64,000 nt of DNA from Nectonema munidae (Eukaryota > Nematomorpha > Nectonematoida > Nectonematidae), in contig JAUIRK010001054.1 in the NCBI GenBank assembly GCA_030549495.1, positions 1 through 64,000 of the forward strand. Direction: 5' to 3'. The translations under genes were made by a program, and so were the position numbers. The notes under the pieces were generated by a model. The model worked only from the letters and a program-made list of their open reading frames with translations, searched no databases and was not told the DNA's origin. Positions 40,599 through 52,207 of this stretch are shown here, piece after piece. Positions within the stretch are counted from its first letter, which is position 1. Each line of letters opens with the position of its first letter.

Positions 40599-41333
40599 CT
40601 AAATTAAAACAGAATTATTTATTGATTGAAAAAAATCTTTAATAGTAGATTGACGCAGTTTTCTTGTCTCAATTACATAACTTCTGAGTGATTCTTGAGC
40701 TTTCTTAAAATCTATTGTCGTAATTCCTAATTGCTCATAAACCTTTTTAATTTCATCCATCATTTCCAAAGCTTCTTTGGCTGAGAATTTAGCTTGGTTT
40801 TCACTTTCACTGTCAGAAATCAAATTTTCTGTGATGTCGTTTGCTGTTTTGAAGCATTCTATATCGTCATCACAGTGAATATAATCTGAAGTGAAAAAAT
40901 TTTCTTCAGCTGCACTGTGTGTGCTTTCTGAAGATGCCAGTTCTTCAGAATTCCAGCTAAAACATTTTTGGAAGCAATTTTTAATTACCTGAGGAGAAAC
41001 ACTGTTCCATGAATCTTGCAAAAAATGAAGAGAATCAAGAATTGTAACAGATTTTACAGCCCTCTCCATGTCATCATCCTGTCCACAATTCAAACGCTGT
41101 ATAACTGTTCTCATCAGCACCTAACAATAAAGAGAGTCTGTTCATTGCTTTTTTACTACCGCTGACGATTATATTTTTTTTAGCAAGAGTGGCATTTGGA
41201 GTAGCTCTGTAATAAATGCCAGTTTCATCAACATTAAATATACAATCTTCAGAGTATTTTGTTAAAATTTTATCCAAAAAAAACTTTTTCCATTCTTCTG
41301 CACTATTTGAATCTGCACTTTCTTTTTCTGTCT
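40599..41333 (-). pseudogene. Tigger transposase remnant (DDE_1 type)
   Basis: Read from 41333 down, the first block (to about 41110) contains EEWKKFFLDKILTKY, then FNVDETGIYYRATP with the first catalytic aspartate, and SKKAMNRLSLLLGADEN, all typical of Tigger/jerky-like DDE_1 domains. The normal continuation (about 110 residues with the second and third catalytic aspartates) is absent. The frame changes at about 41105, where a second block opens at MRTVIQRLNCGQ. This holds the family's C-terminal helical region (LQDSWNSVSPQVIKNCFQKC) and an acidic tail. An internal deletion has therefore removed the catalytic core. An acceptor-like ATGTTAG at 41330-41336 suggests the missing N-terminus was on another exon. 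Confidence 0.8.
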
Positions 41334-42069
41334 AACATAAAATTCACTAATGTTGTAATAACATTAAGGTTTTAAAGTTTAAAAGTCTTAAAAAGTTCTC
41401 ATATAAGTAAATACCAACAAACGTTCAGTGAAAAAGTTGAATGTAGTTTACAAAGAAATTTTTTTTTTAGAAATCTAAGAAAGAGACTTCAAAAGAAATT
41501 TTACATTTAATATATTAATAAGTTTGTTGATCGGAATATATTAATGAATTTTTAATAGTAAAAAAAGGTAATTTTAGAAAATACAAAAAATTATTTTTAT
41601 ATGCCTATTTTGTAGTGTTTACTTTTATATAATTTTATAATGTACATTAAACAAATTTAAATTAAATAAAAAAAACACATAATGGATATTGCGAAAAAAA
41701 TATGCACAATTACAATATTAAAAATACACAGTTATCATTGAAAGAGCATTTTGACTAGTTTTTACCTTTGACAACAACAAAGTTATTGTGACAAGAATAG
41801 AAAGAATAAATCAAAGTTACTTTCAAGTTTTGATAGGTTATCATAGTATTTCACGTATTTTCTCTCCACTCAGCTAACACAATAAAACATAAACTTTAAA
41901 ACAATAAGCTCAATATGACAGATGAACTGTGAAATACAATATGTTATGAAGTAAGAACAACTAATCAAAATCATGTTAATAGCTTGTAAGCATGTGTTTG
42001 GTTTGTGATAGCCATCATTATTTATAAGTAAATGTCATACAAACCATGTACCTTATACCAACTACTTTT

Positions 42070-42276
42070 AGCATTTTATTAAATTTATCCTTATCATAAT
42101 TCTTTATATTTTGTTTATCCACCTTGTGATGTACTGCAAACCTTAAAAAAATATTTAAATTTGAAGTTTCAAAGTTTACCTTACTTTTTCTTTAGTTTAC
42201 TAAAAAATAAGTACTTATTTTCAATAAATATTTTCATAATTTAATGTTTAAAAACAAAATTTTATTGCATGAATTA
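42070..42276 (+). repeat. diverged direct repeat, copy A
   Basis: It begins AGCATTTTATTAAAT and shares long blocks with copy B at 43209-43468. Shared blocks include TTTATATTTTGTTTATCCA, TACTTTTTCTTTAGTTTA, ACTTATTTTCAATAAATATTT and TAATGTTTAAAAACAAAAT, ending near GAATTA. The order and orientation are the same in both copies. Class unknown. Confidence 0.75.
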
Positions 42277-43208
42277 TAATAACAGAGACAATCATTTTTT
42301 ATGTAAAAAATGTTTAAATAAATATTTCAATATATAAAAATATCTGAAGAGATATTTTCTTTATAAAAATTTTCAAGTTTTTTCTCCTTTATTCTAACTC
42401 ATGTTTGTAAATTTAAATCTGAAATATTTTAATTTTAACTTTTAAAGTTGTAAATAAGTATATTAATGAAATTAAAATTACTCATTTTTTTAATATTTCA
42501 TATTTTTTAGATGTTCTACTTTTTATTGTGTGTACCAAGAGTTTACTGAATATAGTTCATAATTTTATATTTATTATTTGAAACAAGAACAAAACAATAT
42601 GTTTATATGTTCTATAATAATATAATGAATCCTTAAACATTATAATCTTGCAAATTTGTTAAAATGAGGATAATAATTTAAGTATAAAATTGTTACAAAG
42701 TTAAGCGATTAAAAGTGATGAACAATTGAATAAAAAATGAAATAAATTAAAAATATTAGTGTGAAAGTAAAGAGCACAGCATGAAATGAGATTTGCGAGA
42801 ATTAGTTAGAATTATATATATATATATATGAAGGAGAAATTATTTGGGGTAAAACAGAATTGCTTCTTCAAATTTTGGGTAGACTTTGTCTTTTCCACAG
42901 CTCGTCATCCTTCTTTAAATTTGCAAACTTCAGATCTGATTTGCGTAATTCTAAAATAGAACAATTCTTTAATATTTTTCTTATTTAAATAGAAATCTGT
43001 TTTTGTTTTAATAACTGTTTCCCATTTCTAAATCTCAAAATCGGATTAATATTTCTAATAGCGTTGAAAAAGTTAATGGTTAAAAATTGCGCCAATTAAT
43101 TAACCCATTTTAACTTAATTTCATTCATAAATCACCCATTTTAACCCATTTTAGACGAATGTTCTTAATGTAAATAAACTCTGCTCAAATGGGTCAACAT
43201 AGTGACTT

Positions 43209-43468
43209 AGCATTTTATTAAATGCATTCTTACCAAATTTCTTTATATTTTGTTTATCCAACTTGTGATCTATTGCAAACAAAATTAAGTTTAAAAATAT
43301 TTGATAACTTGACTTATTGATCAATTTATTAATGCATAATAAATAAAAAAATTCAAGTTACAAAGTTTACATTACTTTTTCTTTAGTTTATTAAAAAAAT
43401 AAGAACTTATTTTCAATAAATATTTTTATAATTTAATGTTTAAAAACAAAATGTAGTTGTATGAATTA
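43209..43468 (+). repeat. diverged direct repeat, copy B
   Basis: Second copy of the segment at 42070-42276, with about 50 extra bases in the middle (around 43290-43350). The two copies are separated by about 930 bp of AT-rich DNA without coding potential. They could be two insertions of one short element or a local duplication. Confidence 0.75.
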
Positions 43469-43519
43469 AAAATAAGGTAAACTTACATTAAATTCCCTTT
43501 TTGAAGGTAAGAAATGTGT

Positions 43520-44027
43520 TCAAGACACCACTTTCGTAGTTTCTAAGGAGCAAATGTTTTCGCGAGTGTTGTACCGCCTTGCCAAGCTAAAATGGCGTAA
43601 ATGAGGCGCGCAAGCTGATTCGCTGCGCAAACTTTTGGTCACGTGCTTTGTTTTGAGTTGAAAGGTACGATGCACTGAAATACAACAATGAACAAATGCG
43701 AAAGGACGATGAACCCCTCTTTTTAAATAGCAATGTTGATGCACGCGTTTTTAGTATATGTGTGAGGAGGCGTATATCTACCTACCTTTTTCCATATAGA
43801 GAGTTTTGATTTGGGCGTCGTATTCTTTCTCGTTGTCCTTGAGTCGCATTCCTCTACTGCGAAAGGCTAAAAAGACGATTAGAAACAAAATAAAATTGTA
43901 AATTTTTTCATCTGCGTCACTTAAAACAGTTCCATTTTAAAAAAGCTTGATGAGCAAGTAGCGGAATCACTATATTTAAAATTTTAAGAAAAGCTGAATT
44001 ACCTGATCTAGAGAAGCAAGCAGCCAT
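43520..44027 (-). CDS. small candidate host gene, 2-3 exons, unknown product
   Basis: The start codon lies at 44025-44027. Exon 1 (44003-44027) encodes MAACFSRS plus one base and ends at TCAG|GTAATT. Exon 2 (43786-43866) follows a T-rich acceptor (TCTTTTTAG) and encodes FRSRGMRLKDNEKEYDAQIK and then TLYMEK, with donor AAAAAG|GTAGGT. Phases match (1/1). A possible third exon begins after TTGTATTTCAG (acceptor near 43685), again in phase 1, and runs to a stop at 43520-43522 giving about 52 basic residues; this exon is the weakest. The block is clearly richer in G+C than its surroundings. I do not recognise the product. The short basic N-terminus could be a targeting peptide, which is inference. 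A piggyBac element sits 18 bp upstream of the ATG. Confidence 0.35.
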
Positions 44028-44041
44028 GTTTCTTCTTCCCT

Positions 44042-44045
44042 TTAA
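44042..44045. repeat. TTAA target-site duplication, left
   Basis: TTAA directly precedes CCCATTAATGAC and is repeated at 47342-47345. TTAA is the invariant piggyBac target. Confidence 0.9.
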
Positions 44046-44057
44046 CCCATTAATGAC
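44046..44057 (+). repeat. piggyBac terminal inverted repeat, left
   Basis: CCCATTAATGAC immediately inside the TTAA. This is the 3' end of the element relative to its transposase. Confidence 0.9.
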
Positions 44058-44186
44058 CAACCTCTAGCATATGAGTTTTGAGCTAATTTATGATAGTTTT
44101 ATGTAAACAGAACTCAATTACACTATTCATAACATTCTAGAACGTATATATAATTTTTTAGAGCAAAAAAATAAATCATAACCAAA

Positions 44187-44199
44187 AAGTTATATTGTC
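44187..44199 (+). repeat. piggyBac subterminal inverted repeat, left
   Basis: AAGTTATATTGTC, perfectly inverted at 46968-46980. Internal inverted repeats of this kind are common in piggyBac elements and bind or help position transposase. Confidence 0.6.
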
Positions 44200-44486
44200 G
44201 TTAAAGGGAGCATATCATTTTATTGATGATGTGCTCCATATATAATATATAAAAGTAAATTGAAAAGAAACTCAAGGGGAAACTTAAAAAAGTAAAATAT
44301 ACACATGTTTATGAACCTGAAAAAGTGGACTCAGTGAAACTGAAAGCTGAGATTGGAAATAATGAAGAGAGCAAATACCAACCTCCGAACCTTAAAACTA
44401 AAGATGGAGTATTGTCAGTTTGAAAAAAAGAAGAGTGTCTATTTTTTTATTGTAGCAAGAAACAAGATGAAAAAAGATTCAACAAA

Positions 44487-44505
44487 TTTATTAAAAAACT
44501 TTATT
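44487..44505 (-). terminator. piggyBac poly(A) signals
   Basis: On the minus strand AATAAA occurs at 44500-44505, overlapping the transposase stop codon, and again at 44487-44492. Either could end the transposase message. Confidence 0.5.
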
Positions 44506-46215
44506 TTGAATGAAAAGCTGTGAAGCAATGCATATGTAGAGCCACGTTACACTTGGTGCATCTTTTTTTAGTACCTTTTTTACAAAACACACATATTTTT
44601 TGAGTAGGAAGATTGCCAAAGTCATGGTCTTTTTGATCAAGTCTAATGTCATTGCTAACTTTATTTGTAAAAAAGGAATTTGAATTTTGTTTGCAGAATT
44701 TTGCAGAAGATATGTGTTAACAATTTCACGTATGAACCCAAGTTGATCCAGAGGTTTATCTTTATACAGACAACTTTTTTGTACAAAAACCAAGAATTTT
44801 GTAGCGATGCGTGAAATAAAAATCGGAAGAAAGGCCACCACCACTTCTTTAAACGTATGCTCATTTGGTATTGTGTAACATTTTGATTTGATCTGTCCAC
44901 TCCACCCATCTATTTGTTATATTCTGCTATACCATTTGGTTGTTGTATGTATATAATTTTTTTTGTTGAAGAGCACCATCTTTTAATTTTTTTTATTGGC
45001 TTTACTCCTAGGCAGGTGGATGCAAGATTCACTACGTTATTATCCCTCCAGGTTATAACAATTATTTTAGAACTTGCGTCATAGCGATAATCAAAATTAC
45101 CTCTTTTTTTTTTAAGTAAGCATTTTTATTAAGAATTGGACATTTCTGCAACCTATCACTTCTTATTACACCTGTGGCGTGAAATCCCTTCTTTCTTAGA
45201 AGTTCGAACAAATGCAAGGAGCAGAAGTAATTATCCATTATCAGGTGGTAATTACTTTGTGGTAAAAGATTAGCGAATTTCATTACCACACTACCTCCTA
45301 TTCCTAATTTTGTTATATACTTCAGATTTACCCGCATATGGTGAAATAGAAATAATGTAGCCATCTGAAGTGCACATTGTCCACGTCTTATACCCGAATC
45401 TAATAGGCTTTCCTTTCATAAATTGTTTAGAAGGATGCTTGCCGTAATATTCAATCATGGATTCATCAATACTAATATTTTTCGATTCAGGCATATAACG
45501 TAAAAAACGAAGGTTTATTTTGTCATAAAAAGGCTTTATTTTTGCCAACTTATTACCGCATTCTAGGCACTGGTTATCAGCTAAATGAATATAGCTAAGA
45601 ATTTTCTCAAAGCGATTACGACTAAATGCTTTAGCTATCGCTATGTTATGTATATCGTCTTTTTGCTCCCAAAACATTCTAGTTCTGCAAACTGGGCTGT
45701 AACCACTTATCATAAGAACACTTAAAAAAAGCTTCAACTCAGATTTATCCATACTAAAATTTAAATCCCCCTTATCCCTTTTAGCATACAAGATTGTCTG
45801 TTGTAGAATAAATTCCATAATTTCATCATCAAAAAAAAGCTCAAAATATTTTACTGGGGAAAATGAGTTTATATCATCTAGAGAGGCTTGAATGCGGGAA
45901 TCGTTATTACACAATATACTTTTTATGTCAATTTTTTTTCCATTTTCTTGAGTCTGGAGTTCTTTTATCTATCATAGTATCATCTTCATCGCCGCATAAC
46001 TCCTTCGAACCATCGATATTATTTAAAACCAAACTTGCACTAGCATTCAATTCTTTTCCCGAAAGGTTGTCGATTGAAAGTTCATAATCTTCATCACCAC
46101 TGTCAACATCGCTTATGTATGAATTTTCTGGAGGACAAATGTAAATTTGAGCAGAAGAAAATTCACTATCAGTCAAAAATGATATGGCTTCATTCACATT
46201 CATATTCTGAAACAT
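44501..46215 (-). pseudogene. piggyBac transposase (DDE_Tnp_1_7), decayed
   Basis: Read from 46215 down. An acidic N-terminus opens MFQNMNVNEAISFL and has Asp/Glu-rich stretches. The core follows with SPVKYFELFFDDEIMEFI. Catalytic positions are visible as NISIDESMIEYYGK (first Asp), YHLIMDNYFCS (second), VITWRDNNVV (third) and MGGVDRSNQ (fourth). The C-terminus is cysteine/histidine-rich, with CVFC, CTKC and HMHC as in other piggyBac proteins, and stops at 44501-44503. Frameshifts fall in an A-run near 45930, near 45300 and in an A-run near 45105, and one stop lies just before MGGVD. Homopolymer slippage may have caused two of them. No active product is expected from this copy. Confidence 0.88.
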
Positions 46216-46262
46216 TTATTAGTATAAAAACTCTCGTTATAACCTTACAACACACGGACATA

Positions 46263-46422
<160 letters not shown>

Positions 46423-46967
46423 CATTCTATTCTCTTTTACATAAATACACACACATACATATAGACGAGCAAAAAATTGGTATACTTACGAAAAAAGAAA
46501 TTAAAAAGAAAATTTAGATTCAGAAATTCAGTGAATGTTTCAGAAAAGTAAAAAGAAATAAAGAAAATTGAAAAAGATCGAGGTAGTCGTAATCGAATAC
46601 GGATCAAAAGGCAGTGCAGTAATTTTGGCCTTGAAAGATACTTTACGTTTTGTATCACATCAATATTACTGTCGCATTTGGAACTTCAAAATAAAAATTT
46701 AAACAATATTCTGTACAAAGAACAAATGATAAACAAACGATAAACTTTTCTTCTAGAAAAACTCCATTACATTATTGTTTACATTGATTATGTGCAATCA
46801 AGGTCACATAGTTACTGCGTAAATTTATACGGTAATGAAGCCTGCACTTAAAAATGGTATATTAGGATCTTGTTGTAACGAGTTTTATTGTCGATTGGCC
46901 AGATAAAAGTGAACACAGAGATTTTTTCGGAAATTACATAATTGACCTTGATTATGTAGTCTTTTGT

Positions 46968-46980
46968 GACAATATAACTT
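46968..46980 (-). repeat. piggyBac subterminal inverted repeat, right
   Basis: GACAATATAACTT, the reverse complement of 44187-44199, about 360 bp inside the right end. Confidence 0.6.
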
Positions 46981-47329
46981 AAAAGTTATATTTTATTTTG
47001 TTGATTCAAAGAACTCCAAAAATATTTTTTTTTTAATTCTGAGTTTTAGGTTCTCCTTATTACACTCTAATTTAGTTATAAAGATTGCATCGAGGCTTAA
47101 TGTCTGCTTTATCGTGCCATAGTTTTGGTACTGGTAAAATAGTAATTATTTTGTAACTGGTTTTCATACTGGAGCTCATTATTTCTATTTTGAAGATATG
47201 TGCCCCAATAAATCAACAGGTTTATTTAACAAAACTGTCATTAAGGTCTTTAGATTAAAAAATATATGAAAAAACGTTTTTGTGTTAAGAAATTTTATAG
47301 TAAAAAAAACATAACTTTTAAGTTAGGAT

Positions 47330-47341
47330 GTCATTAATGGG
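47330..47341 (-). repeat. piggyBac terminal inverted repeat, right
   Basis: GTCATTAATGGG followed by TTAA, the exact inverse of the left terminus. Confidence 0.9.
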
Positions 47342-47345
47342 TTAA
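47342..47345. repeat. TTAA target-site duplication, right
   Basis: Second copy of the TTAA target. Joining 44042-44045 with 47346 onward gives the pre-insertion sequence, probably the leader of the candidate gene on the minus strand. Confidence 0.9.
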
Positions 47346-50162
47346 GTAGGCAGAAGAAACTCGTTAAGATTCATCATGTTTTACATTCGTTTATCAAAGC
47401 GGATTCTTTCATTAAGACGGATAAATCGAATGGCTTCTTCACAAAGATGCGATGAATGGTTGACGAACTTTTTCTCTTTGTTGCATATCAGAGGTTTTTT
47501 ATTTGGGACCGTTAATCAAAGTTATTATTAATTGGCCATATCATTAAATGAAGCGTCAATATAAGGAAGGCAAGATTTTCATTACAGAAGATCGAGATAA
47601 ATCCTGAATCCAATGTTCTTCAATTTTTGTTATTTTAAATTTTCCAATTTTTATTCAAGCTAAAAATAAACGTTTTAAATATTATTTACATTATATGTAG
47701 AACCTATTGATTAGATTTTACTTATTTTTATTTTAAAATTATATGAGACTACTATTTGCTGAATCTCTTTCACTTAGTGAATTATTGAGTTTCAAACAAA
47801 TTTACTTAAATAAAACGAATTTTCTACCCCACGACTCTTCATCAAGTGGAAGTAATAAATGTAGAAGATGTAAATGCTTTGAATGAAAAGGATTAAACTG
47901 AGTTAGTAGATCGTTGAAGGGGATTAGACGAATGATGAAAAGGAGAGGTGATCTTTAGTTGTGATTAGAGACTGAGTTGTAATGAGATATACTGGGTTGA
48001 AAGAAGAACTGTTTAAAGTTTAATGGCAGATAAAATCTGAGAGGGGCTTCATAAGCCAGGGTTGTAGGAAGAGGCAAACTGTTGGTGTGAGGAATTGTGC
48101 TACAAGTTTGATGTACATAAGGATAAAAGTACATATGGTAATGTACTAATTAAGTATAAATTTAACGAATATTGATATTAATAAGATATAATTCATTCTT
48201 ACAATAAAACTAATTAAATCGAAAACATACGTTCATTAAAAATAAGTTTGTGTGAAGTATAATTTTATAAAAATATCAAGGTTAAACAATCAAAATAAAG
48301 AAATGGTTAAAAATGGAATGAGATTAAAAAATGAAAAAATTGACATCAAATTTTAGCTTAAAAATTTGTTTTCTCAAAGTATTTATCATTATTATCAAAT
48401 CTTATTAACTAATTCAAAATAGTGTCAAACGATTTTTCAAATAGTTGGACAATTTTAACTTTACATTTAATATACATAATTATAAAACAGGCTTTCTCAG
48501 TAACTTGACTTATAGATTCTAAAAAAATATTGATTTTAATTTTGTCTAAACCAAATATGTTATTAACAAATGCACGGCATTACATAAAATTTATTTATTT
48601 TTTATTGAGCATTGAGAAGAGGTAAAATCGTTGACTTCTCAACAAATTTCTGGATAGAAATTCTAGACTGAATCGGCATATAGTTATGGGATTCAAGTTA
48701 TTTCAAAAGGTGTTCTAAGACAAAACATTTTTTTTAATGTACACTTGAAATGTCATAAAGAATGTTTAAGTATACTTTTGTAAAAAAAGTATCCATACTA
48801 TAATTTTGTTTTGTGTTCATAATAAATGTAATCTAAGCACACTATGATTCTTTGATCAGTATTTTTATTGTCAAAAAAAAAAAATTTTATTTTTTATTTT
48901 TAATTTTTATCTCAAAATTACAAAATTCCATTTTCAATTATTTGGAAGAATGCCAATATTAATTTGGAAATTGTTCAAAGCGTAACCATAACATATGGCT
49001 TTATTAAACTATATGCGAAATTGTTATCAAGACCATTTATGATATAAACCTCAAAAATATTTACTTCTGGCATTATTAATCAGGATTTCAAAAAAAAAAA
49101 TTATAAAATCAAAATAAAGAGAAATGAATTAGATATAAGCTGCTATATGATCGTTACGGCTTCTTTTTTCCAAATTTATCAAAGCCGTTTATGATGAAAA
49201 GTTAACAATATAGACGAAAAATCAAATCTCTTCAAAAATAGGCATCATAAGAATTACATTTCCAAACTTCATTTCTTCAATGTCTTAATCAACCGCGATT
49301 TTGAATGTTTAGTTTTTCTTTTTATTTCCAAGAAATGCGATTTTTTCCATTTTAGTTTTATTTTTAAATGGAGATAGAACTTAGGCAATTAAAATGTTGG
49401 TTGAATCAAATAAAATTCTCCAATATGATAATGGGGGAAAATCAGTGGAATCAATGGAAACAGGTCATTCGGAAACATTAGGAATTTGTCCTAGTCAAGA
49501 CTTTATACGAATAGTAAATACTAGTGATGCTAATATTAAACTGCGCTTTAGTTAACCAGTTAATTCATTGGTTAACATATTTTAACCCATCGATTTAAAG
49601 GTTATTTCGAGAAAATGTTGAGTCCATGGATATATCAAATACATACGATACAAAAATAGTTGGTCAAGAAAAAAAATATGAAAAGAAGGGAATGCATAAT
49701 GCCCTTTTAAAAAAGAGGATATTGAATTACAAAAGTAAAAGTATTTATATATGTGAATTAGTTGGCATTTGCTAGAGGTTTTGCGAATTGAATTCGAACT
49801 AGTGAATTGCTGTTCGGATAGTGTGAAACACCTTATTCCGCGATTAATAACACTGGTGAACAAGGATTTTGCTGATTTAAGGTAATTCGGGTCTGCTGAA
49901 TTCAAATATCACATTACTTTTGCCTAATCAGGTCAACTTTTTGAGATACTCTTCATTTATTTTTTAGTTCAGCCTCAAATAATTTTACGTAAATCAGTAT
50001 ATTCATTAGTCTGATTTACTTTAAGTTTTATGGATGATTATGAGTAAAATTCAAAAAACGTTTCATATTTATATGAAAATAATGCTCGAATACATTGGAG
50101 CAATTTGTTGTTTCAAGAAGATAATAAAGAAACGTTGAAATTTTGTATGAATACATTTTTAT
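47346..50162. other. AT-rich intergenic DNA, nothing recognised
   Basis: The first 250 bp could be upstream leader or promoter of the candidate gene displaced by piggyBac. The rest is AT-rich with scattered A/T runs. The open frame at 49582-49905 has no family motif or coding-like composition. Around 49525-49610 repeated 'GTTAA' motifs (TTAGTTAACCAGTTAATTC, GGTTAACA) resemble a transposon end, but I could not pair them with a second end. Confidence 0.5.
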
Positions 50163-51538
50163 TTAAATGAATTTTCTTTTATAAGATTTTCTGGAAAATT
50201 TAGCATTTATATCGTCTCTTTGAATACTCCAACAATAATCAGCCATCATATTTTCATTCCATCCACCTTGATACCTTTCTTCCATGACTTTCAAGCTTTG
50301 GTGGAAGCGCTCTCCGTGGTTGTCACTTAGAGTTCCAAGATTTTCAGAATATTTCTCAAGGTGGCTATTAAGAAAATGTAGCTTCACACTCATATTACAG
50401 CCAAGATCACGATAGCGTTCTACTAAAGTTTCAACTAAAGTTACATGATTTTCATCTTTTCTATTTCCTAAAAAACCATCAACAAGAGCTACAAATGCCT
50501 TCCACGCCTTCTTTTCATTCACATTAAATGAAGAGGAGGGAAAATAATTTTCTCTTTTTTAACAAGCGGTTTATTTATTATATTTTCTTTTCCAATTGTA
50601 ATCTCTTCTCTTCTAGGCCAATCTTTTTGAGCATACTGTTTTTCTTTGGCACGACTATTATTCCATAAGCATAAAAAGCACGGGTACTTTGTATAACCAC
50701 TTTGTGGGCCTAATAAAAAATTTACCATTTTGAGGTCTACACATATTGGCCATTGTTGTTCTTCATATTTCAACAGTTCTAAAAAAAATTTAATATTACC
50801 ATAACTCTCTTCCAAACTGGCTGAATAACCAATATGTATTCCACCGAATATATTTTTATTATGAAGCAATACACATTTCAAACTTTTCTTGGGGCTGTCA
50901 ATAAAAAGTCTCCATTCATTTATGTCATAGCACTTCACACCCATACATTTCAATAAACCAGGAATATCAGAGCAAAATATGAATTCCTTGTCATTTTTAA
51001 AAAAAATTGAGTAAGTTTTTTTCTCTATTACGGTAAAATGTTATTTTAACATCTTTTTGTAAGGCATTTTTCTGTTTTAGACGTAAGGCTAGAACTTCAG
51101 ATAGTTCTTTCGAAAGACCTAGATCTCTAATAAGATCATTCAATTGTGATTGATTGAATAGTTTATTTTGATCGGAAAAATCAACTTGAAATTCTTCATC
51201 GTTATCACTTGCACCAGAATCATCAATTTCATTATCTGATGATGGTAAGCCTCCGAAAGTAGGAACTTCATCTGAATGTTTGATAGGACGAATTGCTGAA
51301 GGTAAGTTTGGATAAATAATGCCTTTTTGTTTTTCTTATTGAAACCCAAAGTTTTTGTGAGACAAAAGTAACAATCTTGAATATGGTCTTTTTGTTCACG
51401 CCAAACCATTGGAATTCCAAAAGACAAACTTTTTCTTGTGCCTTTTGTCCATTGACGGAGATTTTCCACACAAGGTTTGCAAACAGTATGCGGAGCCCAC
51501 GAAAATGTTGGCAAAATAGGCTTTTTTAATAAATTCAT
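50163..51538 (-). pseudogene. broken copy of a repeated arthropod ORF family, class unknown
   Basis: Read from 51538 down. An N-terminal block carries SWAPHTVCKPCVENLRQWT, then IPMVWREQKDHIQDCYFC (paired cysteines). The middle block has DINEWRLFIDSPKKSLKCVL, WPICVDLKMVNFLLGPQSGY and YPCFLCLWN. The C-terminal block has NLGTLSDNHGERFHQSLKV, MEERYQGGWNENMMADYC and KSYKRKF. I remember near-identical motifs in many multicopy 'uncharacterized' predictions from arthropods. The Asp in CVDLK and the Glu in GERFHQ could belong to an RNase-H-like transposase fold, but this is inference. Compared with remembered members, the copy lacks a segment and is broken in a few places. It is a fossil of a mobile family or an inactivated host paralogue. 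Confidence 0.6.
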
Positions 51539-51992
51539 TAATTGCCATTCTTTGAGATGGGATTATAAAACTTCCACATATATAACTAAATGAGTCAGGG
51601 GAAACACTTTCTTCTTAAGGCCATATTATAATAAAACACTAAAAAGTAATCTTAAAAAATAGGTAATAAATGTATATATTTATAATTATTTTTATTCTAG
51701 TTGACAAAATATATCAAACTGAATTTTGCTTTTAGAGAAAAAACTTGACGTGATATGAAAAAATGAATTCGATTTTTATAATCAGCATGTAAAAAATGTA
51801 AAAAATCAAGTCCTAAAATATTCTACAATTTTTTATTTTTCAGGCGGAGGGAAAAAGGACGTCAGTTAAAAAATGATTACAAGACTTCTTCAGTAATGTC
51901 GTCAATACAATGAAAAATAGATTTTATTGGTTGATTTTTTGGCTTTTAAAAAGTTGGGTTCTGAAGGGAGAAAAAGGATAAAATGAAAAAGT
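51539..51992. other. short AT-rich gap
   Basis: No gene or repeat recognised. It separates the broken repeat-family ORF from the 3' end of the host gene. Confidence 0.5.
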
Positions 51993-51998
51993 TTTATT
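51993..51998 (-). terminator. poly(A) signal of the host gene
   Basis: AATAAA on the minus strand, about 210 bp beyond the stop codon at 52208-52210. It gives a 3' UTR of ordinary length and is the nearest canonical signal downstream of the last exon. Confidence 0.55.
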
Positions 51999-52207
51999 GA
52001 ACTAAACTCGTCAAAAAGACATACATTACACAAAAGCTACACAGCACATAAAGATTATTATTAACCTTACGATTGACAAAATAAGTAAGTTGTTTTTTAA
52101 TAAAGCAAGTAGGAGGGAGAGAAAGAGAATTTGAGATAGGAAGGGGGAAATAAGAGTATAATAATGCGTGTGTGTGCGTCTGTCTGTTGACACTTGCGAC
52201 AAAAGAA

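Larger units (their letters stand above)
40489..41333 (-). mobile_element. Tigger/pogo-type DNA transposon, truncated
   Basis: The left terminus reads TA then CAGTCGATATTCGCTATAAG, the form typical of Tigger/pogo inverted repeats, which begin CAGT and insert at TA. Transposase remnants run leftward on the minus strand and stop at 40599-40601, about 110 bp inside the terminus. No matching right terminus (ending ACTG-TA) was found within several kilobases. The part encoding the N-terminal helix-turn-helix DNA-binding domains is also missing, so this is a 3'-end copy with an internal deletion. Confidence 0.75.
41334..43500. other. AT-rich stretch without recognisable genes
   Basis: This is very AT-rich DNA with many A and T runs, a short (AT)n at about 42812-42828 and no open frame with family motifs. 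The only structure I see is a diverged duplicated segment, listed separately. It may be old transposon or intron sequence. Confidence 0.6.

Noticed and set aside
42070-43468. Direct repeats read as the two LTRs of a retroelement
   Set aside because: There is no coding sequence between them, no TG...CA ends, primer-binding site or polypurine tract, and the spacing is too short.
49582-49905. 107-codon minus-strand open frame
   Set aside because: There is no family motif, the composition matches the AT-rich surroundings, and no splice or poly(A) context supports it.
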